64,000 bases of DNA, from positions 186,001 through 250,000 of the forward strand of contig CAKVAS010000003.1 of NCBI GenBank assembly GCA_934725015.1, read 5' to 3'. Source of the DNA: an uncultured Bacteroidales bacterium (GTDB lineage Bacteria > Bacteroidota > Bacteroidia > Bacteroidales > UBA932). Numbering within the stretch: position 1 is the first letter of the stretch; each line of letters opens with the position of its first letter. The translations under genes were made by a program, and so were the position numbers. Positions 27,697 through 37,284 of this stretch are shown here, in pieces. The notes under the pieces were generated by a model. That model saw nothing but the letters and a program-made list of their open reading frames with translations, was not told the origin of the DNA and did no database searches.

Positions 27697-28215
27697 TTAA
27701 CCTTTAAACACTCTGCTCATAGGAATGCCGCGGAGTCCTGCGACAGTGTAGGCGTCACGCATTTCAGTGAGAGCCGCAACGGTAGCCTTCACGAGGTTGT
27801 GAGGGTTTGAAGAACCCTTTGACTTCGCGAGGACGTTGTGGATTCCGACTGACTCGAAAACGACACGCATCGCACCGCCGGCCTTAACTCCGGTACCCGG
27901 GGCAGCAGGCTTCATGAAGACGCGAGCGCCGCCGAACTTTGCCTCCTGCTCATGAGGGATAGTGTGGTTGAGAACAGGAACCTTCACGAGATTCTTCTTC
28001 GCATCCTCTACACCCTTGGAGATTGCCGTAGTGACCTCATTGGCCTTACCGAGACCATAACCGACAACGCCGTTCTCGTCACCCACAACAACAATGGCTG
28101 CAAAACTGAAGTGACGACCACCCTTAGTGACCTTGGTCACTCTCTGGATGGCAACAAGTCTGTCCTTGAGCTCAAGGTCAGATGTCTTTACTTTCTTAAC
28201 ATTTGTATTTGCCAT
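27697..28215 (-). CDS. rpsE: 30S ribosomal protein S5
   Basis: 172 residues. The double-stranded-RNA-binding-like domain ([18 protein letters not shown]) and the second domain with [15 protein letters not shown] and [12 protein letters not shown] are present. It helps decoding accuracy. The gene is 12 bp after rplR. Confidence 0.98.
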   Translation of the reverse strand: MANTNVKKVKTSDLELKDRLVAIQRVTKVTKGGRHFSFAAIVVVGDENGVVGYGLGKANEVTTAISKGVEDAKKNLVKVPVLNHTIPHEQEAKFGGARVFMKPAAPGTGVKAGGAMRVVFESVGIHNVLAKSKGSSNPHNLVKATVAALTEMRDAYTVAGLRGIPMSRVFKG

Positions 28216-28227
28216 AGTCTCAATTTT

Positions 28228-28590
28228 TTAGAAAATCAGGCCACCTTCACGGGCAGCATCAGCCAAACTTTTAACACGTCCGTGATAGAGGTAGCCTCCA
28301 CGGTCGAAGGAAATCGTGGTGATTCCCTTTGCGAGGGCACGCTCCGCTATCTTCTTTCCGACGATTGCGGCAGCCTCGACGCCGGTCTTGCCCTTGCAGT
28401 CAGCAGCAAGCTCCTTGTCATTTGAAGCGGCAGCAGCGAGGGTGATGCCCTTCAAGTCGTCAACAACCTGAACGTAAATCTGCTTGTTGCTTCTGAATAC
28501 AACCATTCTCGGTCTCTCAGCAGTACCATTAACGACTTTACGAATACGGTAGTGAATCCTTTTTCTTCTTTCAATCTTATTCAATGCCAT
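28228..28590 (-). CDS. rplR: 50S ribosomal protein L18
   Basis: 120 residues. Binds 5S r[25 protein letters not shown] N-terminus, [14 protein letters not shown], and the C-terminal [20 protein letters not shown] are typical. Confidence 0.98.
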   Translation of the reverse strand: MALNKIERRKRIHYRIRKVVNGTAERPRMVVFRSNKQIYVQVVDDLKGITLAAAASNDKELAADCKGKTGVEAAAIVGKKIAERALAKGITTISFDRGGYLYHGRVKSLADAAREGGLIF

Positions 28591-28605
28591 AACTTAGTCC
28601 TCCTA

Positions 28606-29166
28606 TTATTTAGCGCCTGCTGATTTACCGGCCTTGCGACGAAGCGTCTCGCCGACGAACTTGATACCCTTGCCCTTGTATGGCTCAGGCTTGCGGAATG
28701 AGCGGATCTTGGCCGCGACCTGTCCGATAAGCTGCTTGTCACAGCTCTTGAGGACGAGCACAGGATTCTGTCCCTTCTTCACCGGCTCGGCCTCAGCCTT
28801 TATCTCAGCCGGAAGCTGGAAGTGAATCTCGTGTGAGAAACCGAGGGCGAAGACTGCCATCTGACCGGCGACCTCAACGCGGTAACCCACGCCGACAAGC
28901 TCCTGACGGATTGTATAGCCCTCCGAAACGCCGACCACCATATTATGAATGAGAGCGCGGTAGAGACCGTGCATGGAGCGGTGACGAGGAAGATCTGTCG
29001 GGCGTGCCAATTTTACTTCATTTCCCTCTACGGTGACGGTGATGTCCGAATCAACCTTCTGGCTGAGCTGTCCGAGAGGTCCTTTAACCTTAACCACGTT
29101 TCCGGCGGCAACCTCTACGGTCACGCCGGCAGGAAGGTGTACAGGCAATTTACCAATTCTTGACAT
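28606..29166 (-). CDS. rplF: 50S ribosomal protein L6
   Basis: 186 residues. MSRIGKLPVHLPAGV start and the C-terminal PEPYKGKGIKFVGETLRRK (family signature) are present. It lies near the factor-binding site of the 50S subunit. Gap to rplR is 15 bp. Confidence 0.98.
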   Translation of the reverse strand: MSRIGKLPVHLPAGVTVEVAAGNVVKVKGPLGQLSQKVDSDITVTVEGNEVKLARPTDLPRHRSMHGLYRALIHNMVVGVSEGYTIRQELVGVGYRVEVAGQMAVFALGFSHEIHFQLPAEIKAEAEPVKKGQNPVLVLKSCDKQLIGQVAAKIRSFRKPEPYKGKGIKFVGETLRRKAGKSAGAK

Positions 29167-29185
29167 TATTCTTCAGTTTTTTAGA

Positions 29186-29581
29186 TTAATAAACATAACA
29201 GAGAACCTCACCGCCGACATTGAGCTCCTTGGCCTCCTTGTCAGTGATGACACCCTTTGAAGTTGAAATAACCGCGATTCCGAGTCCGTTCAGGACACGC
29301 GGCATGTTTTCGACATCGACATACTTTCTGAGACCCGGTCTCGAAATGCGCTCGATGTGCTTGATGGCCGCAGCCTTGGTCTGAGGATGGTACTTCAGAG
29401 CGATTTTGATTGTGTTGAAAGGAGTTCCCTCAACGACCTTGTAGCTGAGGATGTAGCCTTTCTCGCAGAGAATCTTTGTGATTGCCAGCTTAATCTTTGA
29501 AGCCGGAACCTCAACGACCTTCTTGCCTACCGCGTAGGCGTTGCGAACCCTTGTAAGGTAATCTGCAATTGGATCAGTCAT
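29186..29581 (-). CDS. rpsH: 30S ribosomal protein S8
   Basis: 131 residues. MTDPIADYLTRVRNA start and the C-terminal GLGIAVISTSKGVITDKEA (family signature) are present. It binds the central domain of 16S rRNA. Confidence 0.98.
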   Translation of the reverse strand: MTDPIADYLTRVRNAYAVGKKVVEVPASKIKLAITKILCEKGYILSYKVVEGTPFNTIKIALKYHPQTKAAAIKHIERISRPGLRKYVDVENMPRVLNGLGIAVISTSKGVITDKEAKELNVGGEVLCYVY

Positions 29582-29671
29582 TTTTAAATCCTTTTAGTGG
29601 ATTTCACGACGCCCGAAGGCGCCCGATATCCGAATTGTTAATAAATATTGTGATAAACTGTTTGTTCCCTG

Positions 29672-29941
29672 TTACCAGCTTGCCTTCTTGACACCCGGGA
29701 TGAGACCGTTGCTTGCCATCTCGCGGAACTGGATACGGCTGATGCCGAACATCCTCATGTAACCCTTCGGCCTTCCTGTGAGAGAGCAGCGGTTGTGCAT
29801 ACGGCAAGGGCTTGAGTTCTTAGGGAGCTTGTCCAGAGCAGCCCAGTCACCTGCCTCCTTGAGAGCCTTCCTCTTCTCGGCGTATTTAGCAACCAGCTTC
29901 GCGCGCTTAACCTCGCGGGCTTTCATTGATTCTTTTGCCAT
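29672..29941 (-). CDS. rpsN: 30S ribosomal protein S14, long zinc-free form
   Basis: 89 residues. [17 protein letters not shown] start and [18 protein letters not shown] (family signature); the CxxC pairs of the short zinc-binding form are absent. About 90 bp separate it from rpsH, which is a larger gap than elsewhere in this operon; I see no gene in it. Confidence 0.97.
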   Translation of the reverse strand: MAKESMKAREVKRAKLVAKYAEKRKALKEAGDWAALDKLPKNSSPCRMHNRCSLTGRPKGYMRMFGISRIQFREMASNGLIPGVKKASW

Positions 29942-29952
29942 CTTCTGAGTCT

Positions 29953-30555
29953 TTATTTGTTAGTTTTCTTGAAAGGCAGACCGAATGCGGAAAGAAGCGC
30001 ATAAGCCTCCTCGTCGGTCTTGGCTGTAGTCACGAAAGTGATTTCCATTCCGAGAATCTTCGTAATCTTGTCGATGTCGATTTCCGGGAATATGATCTGC
30101 TCCTTGATTCCGAGCGTGTAGTTGCCCTTGCCGTCCATCTTCTCGGAGATTCCGTTGAAGTCGCGGATACGCGGAAGGGAGATGCGGATGAGCCTCTCAA
30201 GGAACTCGTACATCTTCACATTGCGCAGGGTGACTTTCGTTCCGATCGGCATTCCCTTACGGAGCTTGAAGTTGGAAATATCCTTCCTTGAGGCTGTCAC
30301 GATTGCCTTCTGTCCCGTGATTGCGGTAAGCTCCTGCTGAGCCACCTCGACGAGCTTCTTGTCGCCGGTCGCGTCGCCCACGCCCTCGTTGATGGTAATC
30401 TTCACGAGCTTAGGAACCTGCATCACCGTAGAGTAGCCGAACTGCTTCGTGAGCTTCGCGATAATCTCTTCCTTATAGAGTTTCTTAAGTGCAGGGACAT
30501 ATCCTGCAGGTACTGTCTGTGCTGCCGGAGCAGCTGCTGCCTGTTTCTTTGCCAT
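29953..30555 (-). CDS. rplE: 50S ribosomal protein L5
   Basis: 200 residues, about 20 longer than E. coli L5 because of an Ala-rich N-terminal extension ([17 protein letters not shown]) before the normal [10 protein letters not shown] start. The core is typical: [29 protein letters not shown], and [13 protein letters not shown] [20 protein letters not shown]. No later Met sits at the family start, so the extension seems real. It binds 5S rRNA. The start codon overlaps the rplX stop by one base. Confidence 0.96.
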   Translation of the reverse strand: MAKKQAAAAPAAQTVPAGYVPALKKLYKEEIIAKLTKQFGYSTVMQVPKLVKITINEGVGDATGDKKLVEVAQQELTAITGQKAIVTASRKDISNFKLRKGMPIGTKVTLRNVKMYEFLERLIRISLPRIRDFNGISEKMDGKGNYTLGIKEQIIFPEIDIDKITKILGMEITFVTTAKTDEEAYALLSAFGLPFKKTNK

Positions 30556-30869
30556 TACTTAATCTCCTCTCCTGATTTTTTGGAAACACGGACCTTGGTG
30601 CCATCTTCCTTAATCTTGAAGCCCACGCGGGTTGCGCCGCCCTTCGCAGGGTCGATGAGCTGAAGGTTGGAGATGTGGATTCCAGCTTCCTGTTTGATGA
30701 TTCCTCCCTGAGGATTCTTTGCGTTTGGTTTAGTGTGCTTTGACACAATGTTGATGCCCTCGACAATCGCGCGGTTCTTGTCCGTGAGAATCTCAAGCAC
30801 CTTACCGGTCTTTCCCTTGTCGTTACCGGCATTCACAAATACGGTGTCGCCTTTTTTAATTCTTTTCAT
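30555..30869 (-). CDS. rplX: 50S ribosomal protein L24
   Basis: 104 residues. KOW motif at the N-terminus ([20 protein letters not shown]), then [11 protein letters not shown] and [15 protein letters not shown]. It starts assembly of the 50S subunit. Gap to rplN is 11 bp. Confidence 0.98.
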   Translation of the reverse strand: MKRIKKGDTVFVNAGNDKGKTGKVLEILTDKNRAIVEGINIVSKHTKPNAKNPQGGIIKQEAGIHISNLQLIDPAKGGATRVGFKIKEDGTKVRVSKKSGEEIK

Positions 30870-30880
30870 GATAATTACAA

Positions 30881-31246
30881 TTAGAGGACCTCCGGTGCCA
30901 GTGAAACGATTTTCATATAGTTCTCGCGAAGTTCCCTTGCAACAGGGCCGAAGATACGTGTTCCACGAACCTCACCCTGATTGTTGAGAAGGACGCAAGC
31001 ATTGTCGTCGAAACGGATGTAAGAACCGTCCGGACGGCGAATCTCTTTCTTTGTGCGGACAACAACAGCCTTTGAGACAGAGCCCTTCTTCGCGTCACCG
31101 CCAGGGATAGCGCTCTTGACTGCAACGACGATCTTGTCGCCCACTCTTGCATAACGGTGACGGGTACCACCCAGAACACGGATGCAAAGGACCTCCTTCG
31201 CGCCGCTGTTGTCTGCCACCTGTAAACGTGATTCCTGCTGTATCAT
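30881..31246 (-). CDS. rplN: 50S ribosomal protein L14
   Basis: 121 residues. [18 protein letters not shown] start, [20 protein letters not shown], and [12 protein letters not shown] near the end, all typical. It lies at the subunit interface. Gap to rpsQ is 2 bp. Confidence 0.98.
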   Translation of the reverse strand: MIQQESRLQVADNSGAKEVLCIRVLGGTRHRYARVGDKIVVAVKSAIPGGDAKKGSVSKAVVVRTKKEIRRPDGSYIRFDDNACVLLNNQGEVRGTRIFGPVARELRENYMKIVSLAPEVL

Positions 31247-31248
31247 TG

Positions 31249-31503
31249 TTACTTAACTTTTTCTACGATTTCAACTAATCTCCAGTTCTTCGTCTTGCTG
31301 AGCGGACGGGTCTCCATAATGCGCACGGTGTCGCCTATGCTGCACTCGTTCTTCTCGTCATGAGCGACGAACTTCGTGGTCTTCTTGACAAACTTGCCGT
31401 ACATCGGGTGCATTTCCTTTGTCTTAACGGCAACGACGATGGACTTGTCCATCCTGTTGCTGACCACAACACCTATTCTTTCCTTGCGAAGATTTCTTTC
31501 CAT
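31249..31503 (-). CDS. rpsQ: 30S ribosomal protein S17
   Basis: 84 residues. [20 protein letters not shown] and the family signature [20 protein letters not shown] are present. Usual place between rpmC and rplN. Confidence 0.98.
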   Translation of the reverse strand: MERNLRKERIGVVVSNRMDKSIVVAVKTKEMHPMYGKFVKKTTKFVAHDEKNECSIGDTVRIMETRPLSKTKNWRLVEIVEKVK

Positions 31504-31514
31504 GAGAATTCAAT

Positions 31515-31709
31515 TTAGTTCTGTTTCTCTTTTTCTGCAAGGACGAACATCATGCGCGCGATGTCCTTCCGTGCCTTCCTGATTTTTGACGTATCCTCTA
31601 ACGGAGAGATGGCGTGATTCATTTTCATTGTAGAAAGGTTGGCTTTCTCAACTGCGATGCGGTCACGAAGATCTGCAACCGACATTTCACGTACTTCTGT
31701 GATTTTCAT
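31515..31709 (-). CDS. rpmC: 50S ribosomal protein L29
   Basis: 64 residues, two-helix protein. MKITEVREMSVADLRDRI start and IRKARKDIARMMFVLAE end are typical. It lies at the peptide exit site. Gap to rplP is 20 bp. Confidence 0.97.
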   Translation of the reverse strand: MKITEVREMSVADLRDRIAVEKANLSTMKMNHAISPLEDTSKIRKARKDIARMMFVLAEKEKQN

Positions 31710-31729
31710 AACTTCTGCTCTCCATTAAA

Positions 31730-32149
31730 TTATTCAACATAGTCTCTACGCACCACGAACTTGGTGGTGACAGGGAGCTTCTGAGCGCCGAGACGAAGTG
31801 CCTCCTTGGCGATTTCCATCGGAACGCCCTCGGCCTCGATGAGGATACGGCCAGGGGTCACAGGGCACACGAATCCCTCCGGATTACCCTTACCCTTACC
31901 CATTCGGACTTCGGCAGGCTTCCTCGTATAAGGCTTGTCAGGGAAGATTCTGATCCAGATTTTACCCTCACGCTTCATGTAACGCGACACCGCCTGACGG
32001 GCAGCCTCAATCTGACGACCTGTAAGCCAACAATTTTCCAAGGTCTTGATGCCGAAAGAGCCGAACGCGAGCTGGTTGCCCCTCTGGGCAAGACCCTTCA
32101 TGCGGCCTTTCTGCTGCCTCCTAAACTTTGTTTTCTTTGGTTGTAACAT
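31730..32149 (-). CDS. rplP: 50S ribosomal protein L16 (first gene of this ribosomal operon)
   Basis: 139 residues. [19 protein letters not shown] start, [18 protein letters not shown], and [19 protein letters not shown] are typical. In nearly all bacteria rpsC lies directly before rplP; here the next 390 bp hold no coding sequence and the next gene is an unrelated plus-strand gene. A strong promoter lies about 100 bp upstream, so transcription of the block begins here. Confidence 0.97.
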   Translation of the reverse strand: MLQPKKTKFRRQQKGRMKGLAQRGNQLAFGSFGIKTLENCWLTGRQIEAARQAVSRYMKREGKIWIRIFPDKPYTRKPAEVRMGKGKGNPEGFVCPVTPGRILIEAEGVPMEIAKEALRLGAQKLPVTTKFVVRRDYVE

Positions 32150-32187
32150 TGTCTTATTACTTTTGAATTATAAATTATTCAACCTTT

Positions 32188-32195
32188 CCCCCCCC
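32188..32195. repeat. C8 homopolymer in the rplP leader
   Basis: Eight C on the plus strand, so G8 in the 5' leader of the ribosomal operon transcript, about 40 bp before the rplP start. It is one of four C8 or C9 runs in the window. Confidence 0.85.
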
Positions 32196-32247
32196 AAAAC
32201 ATTGAGTGATAGACAGTTGGGCATACTACCCCTCAATTTTGGGACTG

Positions 32248-32277
32248 CAAAGTTACGAAAAAATATTGAAACGGCAA
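32248..32277 (-). promoter_or_regulatory. promoter of the rplP-rplQ ribosomal operon
   Basis: Minus-strand TTG (32275-32277), 19 bp, TAACTTTG (32248-32255): exact Bacteroidota consensus with ideal spacing. It gives a leader of roughly 90-95 bases before rplP. Flanking DNA is AT-rich, unlike the coding regions. Confidence 0.8.
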
Positions 32278-32452
32278 CTTTTTTACAGAAAATTTCAAAC
32301 TTTTTTGACCGCATTTTTAGCAGATTAACTTTTCCATTTTCAACGGATTACGAGGATTGATGAAAAATATATTCACTCATTTTCGACCGAAGGGAAAACG
32401 ACGTCGCGGAACGGACGGCACGAGACATCCCGACATATATTCTGCCCGCCGA

Positions 32453-32485
32453 TTGACGACATGACGAGGGAAATGATTATTTTTG
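32453..32485 (+). promoter_or_regulatory. promoter of the DUF4294 gene
   Basis: TTG (32453-32455), 22 bp, TATTTTTG (32478-32485), about 60 bp before the start codon. Spacing is slightly long. The stretch 32286-32450 between the two divergent promoters holds nothing I can name. Confidence 0.5.
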
Positions 32486-32545
32486 CAGGATATGCGGAAG
32501 CTCCGGAACAGACGGGGCATATACAAAACAGACGAATACACATAA

Positions 32546-33244
32546 ATGAAGCACACCCGGCTCATATCAGCTCTCATCGTCCTCGCGTTCGGGGGCGTGG
32601 CCTCGTTGAGTTCGGACGCGCAGGAGCGCACGAAAAAGACTGGAGGATTTCTGGAATATGCCGTGGAGAACGGGGACACCGTCTATTATGACAGCATCCG
32701 GCCGGCCCGCGTGTTCCAGAGGATGCCGAGGCAGAAGGGGAAGGAGTGGAAGAAATACTACAGGCTCGTGCACAATTTCAGCAAGGCCTATCCCTACGCG
32801 CTTGTGGCCAAGAGAATGGTCCAGGAGACGGACAGCGTGATTGCCGCCGACCATCTGACGGGACTGCGGAAGGAACGCTACATCAGCCACCTCCAGAAGG
32901 AGCTGTTCGGAGTGTTCGAGAAGCAGATGAGAAACCTCACCGTGACGCAGGGGATGCTGATTATGAAACTGATAGACCGCGAGACGGGGCACACGTCATA
33001 CGAGCTGATACGCGGCTACAAGGGCGGCATCACAGCAGGCTTCTGGCAGGGCGTGGCGAGGATGTTCGACGAGGACATGAAGAAGCCCTACGACCCTCAG
33101 GGAGAGGACGCGCAGGTGGAGGAACTGGTGCAGCTGTGGAATGACGGCGACTTCCAGATGCTCTACTGGTCGCTGTTCTGGAAGGATCCTCCGGTGGTCG
33201 AGATTCCGGAAAAATACCGCAGATGGAAGCCCGCCGAAGAGTAA
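32546..33244 (+). CDS. DUF4294 family protein, exported
   Basis: 232 residues. Signal peptide (MKHTRLISALIVLAFGG, cut after the SSDAQ region) so it is likely periplasmic. The conserved body includes the YYRLVHNFSKAYPYALVAKR segment (about 72-91), a helical middle with QKELFGVFEKQMRNLTVTQG, and LIRGYKGGITAGFWQG (about 158-173). The family is widespread in Bacteroidota, and its function is unknown. The length agrees with relatives. It stands alone between the ribosomal operon promoter and the convergent GH127 gene. Confidence 0.85.
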   Translation: MKHTRLISALIVLAFGGVASLSSDAQERTKKTGGFLEYAVENGDTVYYDSIRPARVFQRMPRQKGKEWKKYYRLVHNFSKAYPYALVAKRMVQETDSVIAADHLTGLRKERYISHLQKELFGVFEKQMRNLTVTQGMLIMKLIDRETGHTSYELIRGYKGGITAGFWQGVARMFDEDMKKPYDPQGEDAQVEELVQLWNDGDFQMLYWSLFWKDPPVVEIPEKYRRWKPAEE

Positions 33245-33308
33245 GACTCGGCAAAACAGAGCCCCCCCAAAGCCTGCCCACACGCATATGCCGACGTATG
33301 GGCGAAGT

Positions 33309-35240
33309 CTAAAGCTCAGAGTCCGCAGGCCCGTCGTTATAGGCACGGTACTCGCCGCGCATCACATTGAGGGTCTTGGGAAGCCAGACGCGGTAGCGCA
33401 CGGACTTGTCCCATGTGTTGCCTGCGGAAGCGAAGTCGCAGAGGTGAACCGGACGCGGCCTGCCGTAATTCTCAAGGTCTGTGCCGACGACCATCGGCGC
33501 CGTGAACGCCATCCACGCGAAGCCGCCGTCGTCCGTGGGAGTGAGTTCAACAGTACCGTCGGAGGCTGCCTGAATCACTACCCCCTCATCCACGAAACCG
33601 TCGCCGAAACGGGAATCCCTCGCGAGCACGAGCGGGCCGCAGGTTATCGCCTGGCAGCCGTCAAGCTCGACCACGCGGGCGGTCATGTCGAGAGAAAGCT
33701 CAACCCTGTCGCCCGCCCTCCATCTGCGGGTAATCTTCGCATATTCTCCGGCCGCAAGAGTGTCGAGACTGACAGCGAGAGTGTCGGCACCGCTGATGAC
33801 CTTCGCGGAGGAACTGCGGCTCCATTCCGGGATTCGGAGGGCGAGCGTGAAGTCGGCCGGCCTTTCCGGAGCGAGTTCCATGACAATGTCACCGGAAACT
33901 GGATAGTCTCCTCTCTGGAGCACCTTGACCGAATTGCGCCTCCCGAGCCTGACGTCAGCCTGCGACTCGCCGTAGAAATTGACCGTAAGACAGTCCCCGT
34001 CAGCGCGGTAGGCAAGAGACGGAATCATGGCGAAGGCACGGGGACCGTTGGCATTGCAGCAGTTTATGTTCAGTCCGCACTGCCTCTCGCCCTCGACGCG
34101 CCAGCCCTCAAGCGGGGTGTATTTCGCAATCTGGCAGCCGTCGTCCCTGAGAGAGCCGAGAATGGCATTGTAGAACGTGCGCTCTATGTTGTCCGCATAG
34201 CGGGAGTCGCCGGTCAACGCAAGAAGCCTGCTGCAGAACTGCATCCACGTGAAGCCCACACAGGTCTCCATCGTGTGATAGGTCGGGACTGTCTGGAGAG
34301 CCTTGCCTCCGTACCAGCACTCGACTGCGCTCCCCGAACCGGCGACATTGATTTCTTCCTCAAGGATGTGCGAATATGCCTTCAGGACAGCGTCATAGTC
34401 GGTCTTGTTCCCCGTAACCTTGTAATATTCAAGCAGTCCCTCATAGCAGGACATCATCTCGTAGGCCTTCTGGCCGTTTTCGTATGAGAACCAGCTGTCC
34501 GGATGCGGGAAGCGCAGGGCAACCGGGACATCGGCCTTGCTTATGAGCTTGGGGCCGTCCGGAGTTTCCCACTGCGCGACGATGTAGGAGGCGAAATCGA
34601 GATAGCGCCGATCGCCGGTCTTGCTGTAGAGACTCATGATGGGCTCAAGCACCGTCGAGCTCGGCATTCCACGATAGTCGCCCGTCCAGACGATGTCGAT
34701 TTTGCCGGGACCTACCAAGGAAAGAAGATGGTCGGCGACACCGGCGGCGGCGTCAAGAGCCCTGCGGTCACCGGTCAGTTCAAACCAGCTCAGAAGCCCG
34801 AGCATCGTATATTTCTGTCCCCATATATCCCACTTTTTCGTCTGATGTTCCGGTGCGTAGTTCCCGATGTAGCCGTCGGGGGTCTGCGTCGCAATTATGT
34901 CATCGACCGATTTCGCGATTTTGGCATAAAGCTCGGGATTCCCGGTGTAACGATACGCCCCGAGCGCCCCGAGCGTCCATTTCCCCCAGAACTCGCTGTT
35001 CCACTTCCAGCTCTCGACCCTGTGGCGGAACGGCTCCACAATCTCATCGACGTCCTGCTCCATCACACGATGCTGGAAGCAGTCGTCAATCCTGCCGCCG
35101 ACATATCCGCCGACCCTGACGGAAGCAACCGTCATTCCGCAGTCGCCTTTCGACGCCCGGCCGTTTCCTGCAAAGCATTCGCCGCATCCGAAAATCAGCG
35201 AGACAAGACTCATCAACAAAATGGAATATTTGCGTATCAT
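33309..35240 (-). CDS. GH127-family glycosidase (beta-L-arabinofuranosidase type), secreted
   Basis: 643 residues. Signal peptide with LIFGCGECFAG. The alpha/alpha-barrel domain covers about 40-440, with the GH127 cysteine-zinc site visible: ETCVGF (Glu and Cys, about 338-343) and NCCNANGPR (about 405), matching the Glu-Cys and Cys-Cys residues of the characterised beta-L-arabinofuranosidase HypBA1, in which one Cys is the nucleophile. The rest is beta-sandwich. Family members act on beta-L-arabinofuranose, and related ones on uronate or other sugars. It is the third gene of an operon with a GH78-like and an SGNH-GH37 protein; no transporter is in this operon. Confidence 0.85.
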   Translation of the reverse strand: MIRKYSILLMSLVSLIFGCGECFAGNGRASKGDCGMTVASVRVGGYVGGRIDDCFQHRVMEQDVDEIVEPFRHRVESWKWNSEFWGKWTLGALGAYRYTGNPELYAKIAKSVDDIIATQTPDGYIGNYAPEHQTKKWDIWGQKYTMLGLLSWFELTGDRRALDAAAGVADHLLSLVGPGKIDIVWTGDYRGMPSSTVLEPIMSLYSKTGDRRYLDFASYIVAQWETPDGPKLISKADVPVALRFPHPDSWFSYENGQKAYEMMSCYEGLLEYYKVTGNKTDYDAVLKAYSHILEEEINVAGSGSAVECWYGGKALQTVPTYHTMETCVGFTWMQFCSRLLALTGDSRYADNIERTFYNAILGSLRDDGCQIAKYTPLEGWRVEGERQCGLNINCCNANGPRAFAMIPSLAYRADGDCLTVNFYGESQADVRLGRRNSVKVLQRGDYPVSGDIVMELAPERPADFTLALRIPEWSRSSSAKVISGADTLAVSLDTLAAGEYAKITRRWRAGDRVELSLDMTARVVELDGCQAITCGPLVLARDSRFGDGFVDEGVVIQAASDGTVELTPTDDGGFAWMAFTAPMVVGTDLENYGRPRPVHLCDFASAGNTWDKSVRYRVWLPKTLNVMRGEYRAYNDGPADSEL

Positions 35241-35302
35241 AGACTCAATATTATATTATTCGATTTCACATCAGTTCCACGCCGTCAGGAATGGCTGCAA
35301 GA

Positions 35303-37258
35303 TCACTTCGCGCAAGCTCTCAGATAGTCGTAACAGACAAGATATGCCCCGGCCGTCCAGCCCATGAAGTCGCCGGGCATCGCATATTCGTCCTTGACGT
35401 CGATGTCTCCGGTGACGGCGTTGTACTTCTCCCAAAGCTGCCCGGTCCTGCCGCAGATTGCGCTCACAGAATCAAGATACTTTTCCGCAATCCGCGCTGC
35501 ATCAACGACATACCCATATTTATCCAAGCCAATGACAGCCAATGTGTTGAAGCTTGCCCACGCGTTCGGCCAGTCCCACTGATAGACGGCGTCGCGCTCC
35601 CCGTCCTCACAGGCGGCGATGCCATGGGCGCATTCAAGACGACCAAGATTCTCAACGAGAGACGCGGCCTGCGCCGGGGTCGGGATGCCGGCCCAGAGAA
35701 GATTGAAGACTGCTGAGCTGAAAACATCGCTTCGCTGTCCTGTGACATAGTTATAGTCATAAAAAAGCCCGTCGGATGGTTCAAAGCAGAGTTTCTGAAT
35801 CAAGTCGCGGCGGGTCTTGGCTTTTTTCTCCCATTTTTTCGCATCCTTAAATCCGAGTTCACGGCAGAACCACGCGAAATTCCTTTCATATACATAGAGA
35901 TTCGCATTGAGATCCACCGGATTACATTCTTCGCATACTCCGCCGAACCTCGGATTGAAGTCCCAGCCGCCCTCGGCCTCAGAAAGATAGTTCGAGGCTA
36001 TCTTCACTTTCTCGTCGTCAGTGCGCGAAACCTTGCCCATCTTCGGGAAACGGTCAGAGCAAAGATAGCCGTAGAAGCCGAGCAGTTCCTCTCTTGTGGC
36101 GCTGTTGAAGTGGCGGTTGAGCCCGCTCGGAGTGATGCGCTCCGTCATCCAGAAGTCATATTCCTTCTTCAGAGTCTCCACAGCCCCGCGCAGCCATTCC
36201 ACGTCCCCAGTCCTCTCATAGACTTCGCGCACCATCATGCTCGCATACGGAGGCTGCGACCTGTTCAGAAGCCCGGTGTTTGCCGCATTCGGCATATATC
36301 CGTACCTTTCAATAAGATAGAGTATATCATCGACATTATTCTTTGCCTGCCGCATGTCGCCGAGGCTCAGCAGTCCGAGATTTGTGAAATATGTGTCCCA
36401 GTAGAACAGGTCCATGAACGTCGTCCCCTGTGCCTGCGGAACACTGAACGGGTGCGGAAGGCCTATATGCGGCAGGGAGTCCACCGTACGCGAGCGCGTG
36501 GACATCGGCATCTTTTCGGAAATATGCCGCCGCGTCGCGATGTCCCTCGCGCCGATTTTGCCGCTTACAAGTTTTTCAATTCCCCCGCAGACGATTTCAG
36601 CGATTTCGCGCATTCCCTTGTCATTCGGATGCGTGATGATGAAATCCTTGGAAATCTGATATGTTCCGCCGTGGATGTCCTGAAACGTGTCTCCGGCTTT
36701 CGGATGATTTTCGGGAACATCAAGCTGAGAAATCGGGTAATATGGTATGTCGTAGAGACGGGCAGTTTCAATGATGGCCGCCTCCTTAATCTCTGACTTC
36801 CAGAAAGTTCCGGTAATGAGGACATATTTGGCATGAGCCACGCACCAGCTCACGAGCTTCTGGAGTGCCGGTTCAAAGGCACGCTCGGCTGAGACATTCT
36901 CTCCGAGTCGGACAACGATGATGTCCTTGTCTTCGGCATATTCTCCGACGAAGCTCTCGATGTCGTCCGAGAGGCTGCGTTCCCATGCCGCGATGTTCAG
37001 CGGAGTCACGGTAGAGCCAGGATGTTTCTCATTCAGAAGAGATTCCAGAACATGGCAATAGTCGTTCTCGGGTTTCGACGCGGCCATTCCCCAGTCCGAG
37101 TACCACTCGACGCTTTCGGAATATTCATGGCGCGTGATGGAATTGCCGAGGCACAGCACTTTGTATGAAGTCTGGGGCTCTTCAGTCGCGGGATTCGTTG
37201 GAGACGAACAGCCACAAAGTGAAATCAATGAAATCAGTACAAGGAGTTTTCGTGTCAT
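35303..37258 (-). CDS. fusion of SGNH/GDSL hydrolase and GH37-like (trehalase-type) glycosidase, lipoprotein
   Basis: 651 residues from the Met at 37258, which begins a lipoprotein signal peptide (ISLISLCGC); the open frame extends 78 codons further upstream into the previous gene but that part is not protein-like. Residues about 34-220 are an SGNH hydrolase: CLGNSITRH (Ser), VRLGENVS (Asn) and THPNDKGM (His). Residues about 285-650 resemble GH37: FYWDTYF and QWDWPNAW match the two trehalase signatures, and EGGWDFNPRF and LWEKYNAV match the regions of the catalytic Asp and Glu. A deacetylase or esterase joined to an alpha-glycosidase suggests an acylated sugar substrate (inference). Substrate of the GH37-like part may not be trehalose. 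Confidence 0.82.
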   Translation of the reverse strand: MTRKLLVLISLISLCGCSSPTNPATEEPQTSYKVLCLGNSITRHEYSESVEWYSDWGMAASKPENDYCHVLESLLNEKHPGSTVTPLNIAAWERSLSDDIESFVGEYAEDKDIIVVRLGENVSAERAFEPALQKLVSWCVAHAKYVLITGTFWKSEIKEAAIIETARLYDIPYYPISQLDVPENHPKAGDTFQDIHGGTYQISKDFIITHPNDKGMREIAEIVCGGIEKLVSGKIGARDIATRRHISEKMPMSTRSRTVDSLPHIGLPHPFSVPQAQGTTFMDLFYWDTYFTNLGLLSLGDMRQAKNNVDDILYLIERYGYMPNAANTGLLNRSQPPYASMMVREVYERTGDVEWLRGAVETLKKEYDFWMTERITPSGLNRHFNSATREELLGFYGYLCSDRFPKMGKVSRTDDEKVKIASNYLSEAEGGWDFNPRFGGVCEECNPVDLNANLYVYERNFAWFCRELGFKDAKKWEKKAKTRRDLIQKLCFEPSDGLFYDYNYVTGQRSDVFSSAVFNLLWAGIPTPAQAASLVENLGRLECAHGIAACEDGERDAVYQWDWPNAWASFNTLAVIGLDKYGYVVDAARIAEKYLDSVSAICGRTGQLWEKYNAVTGDIDVKDEYAMPGDFMGWTAGAYLVCYDYLRACAK

Positions 37259-37284
37259 AATAAAGAGAAGTCCATAAGAATCAA

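Noticed and set aside
33262..33268. C7 run between the DUF4294 and GH127 genes
   Set aside because: It lies in a short convergent intergenic gap with no gene start near, so it has no evident switching role.
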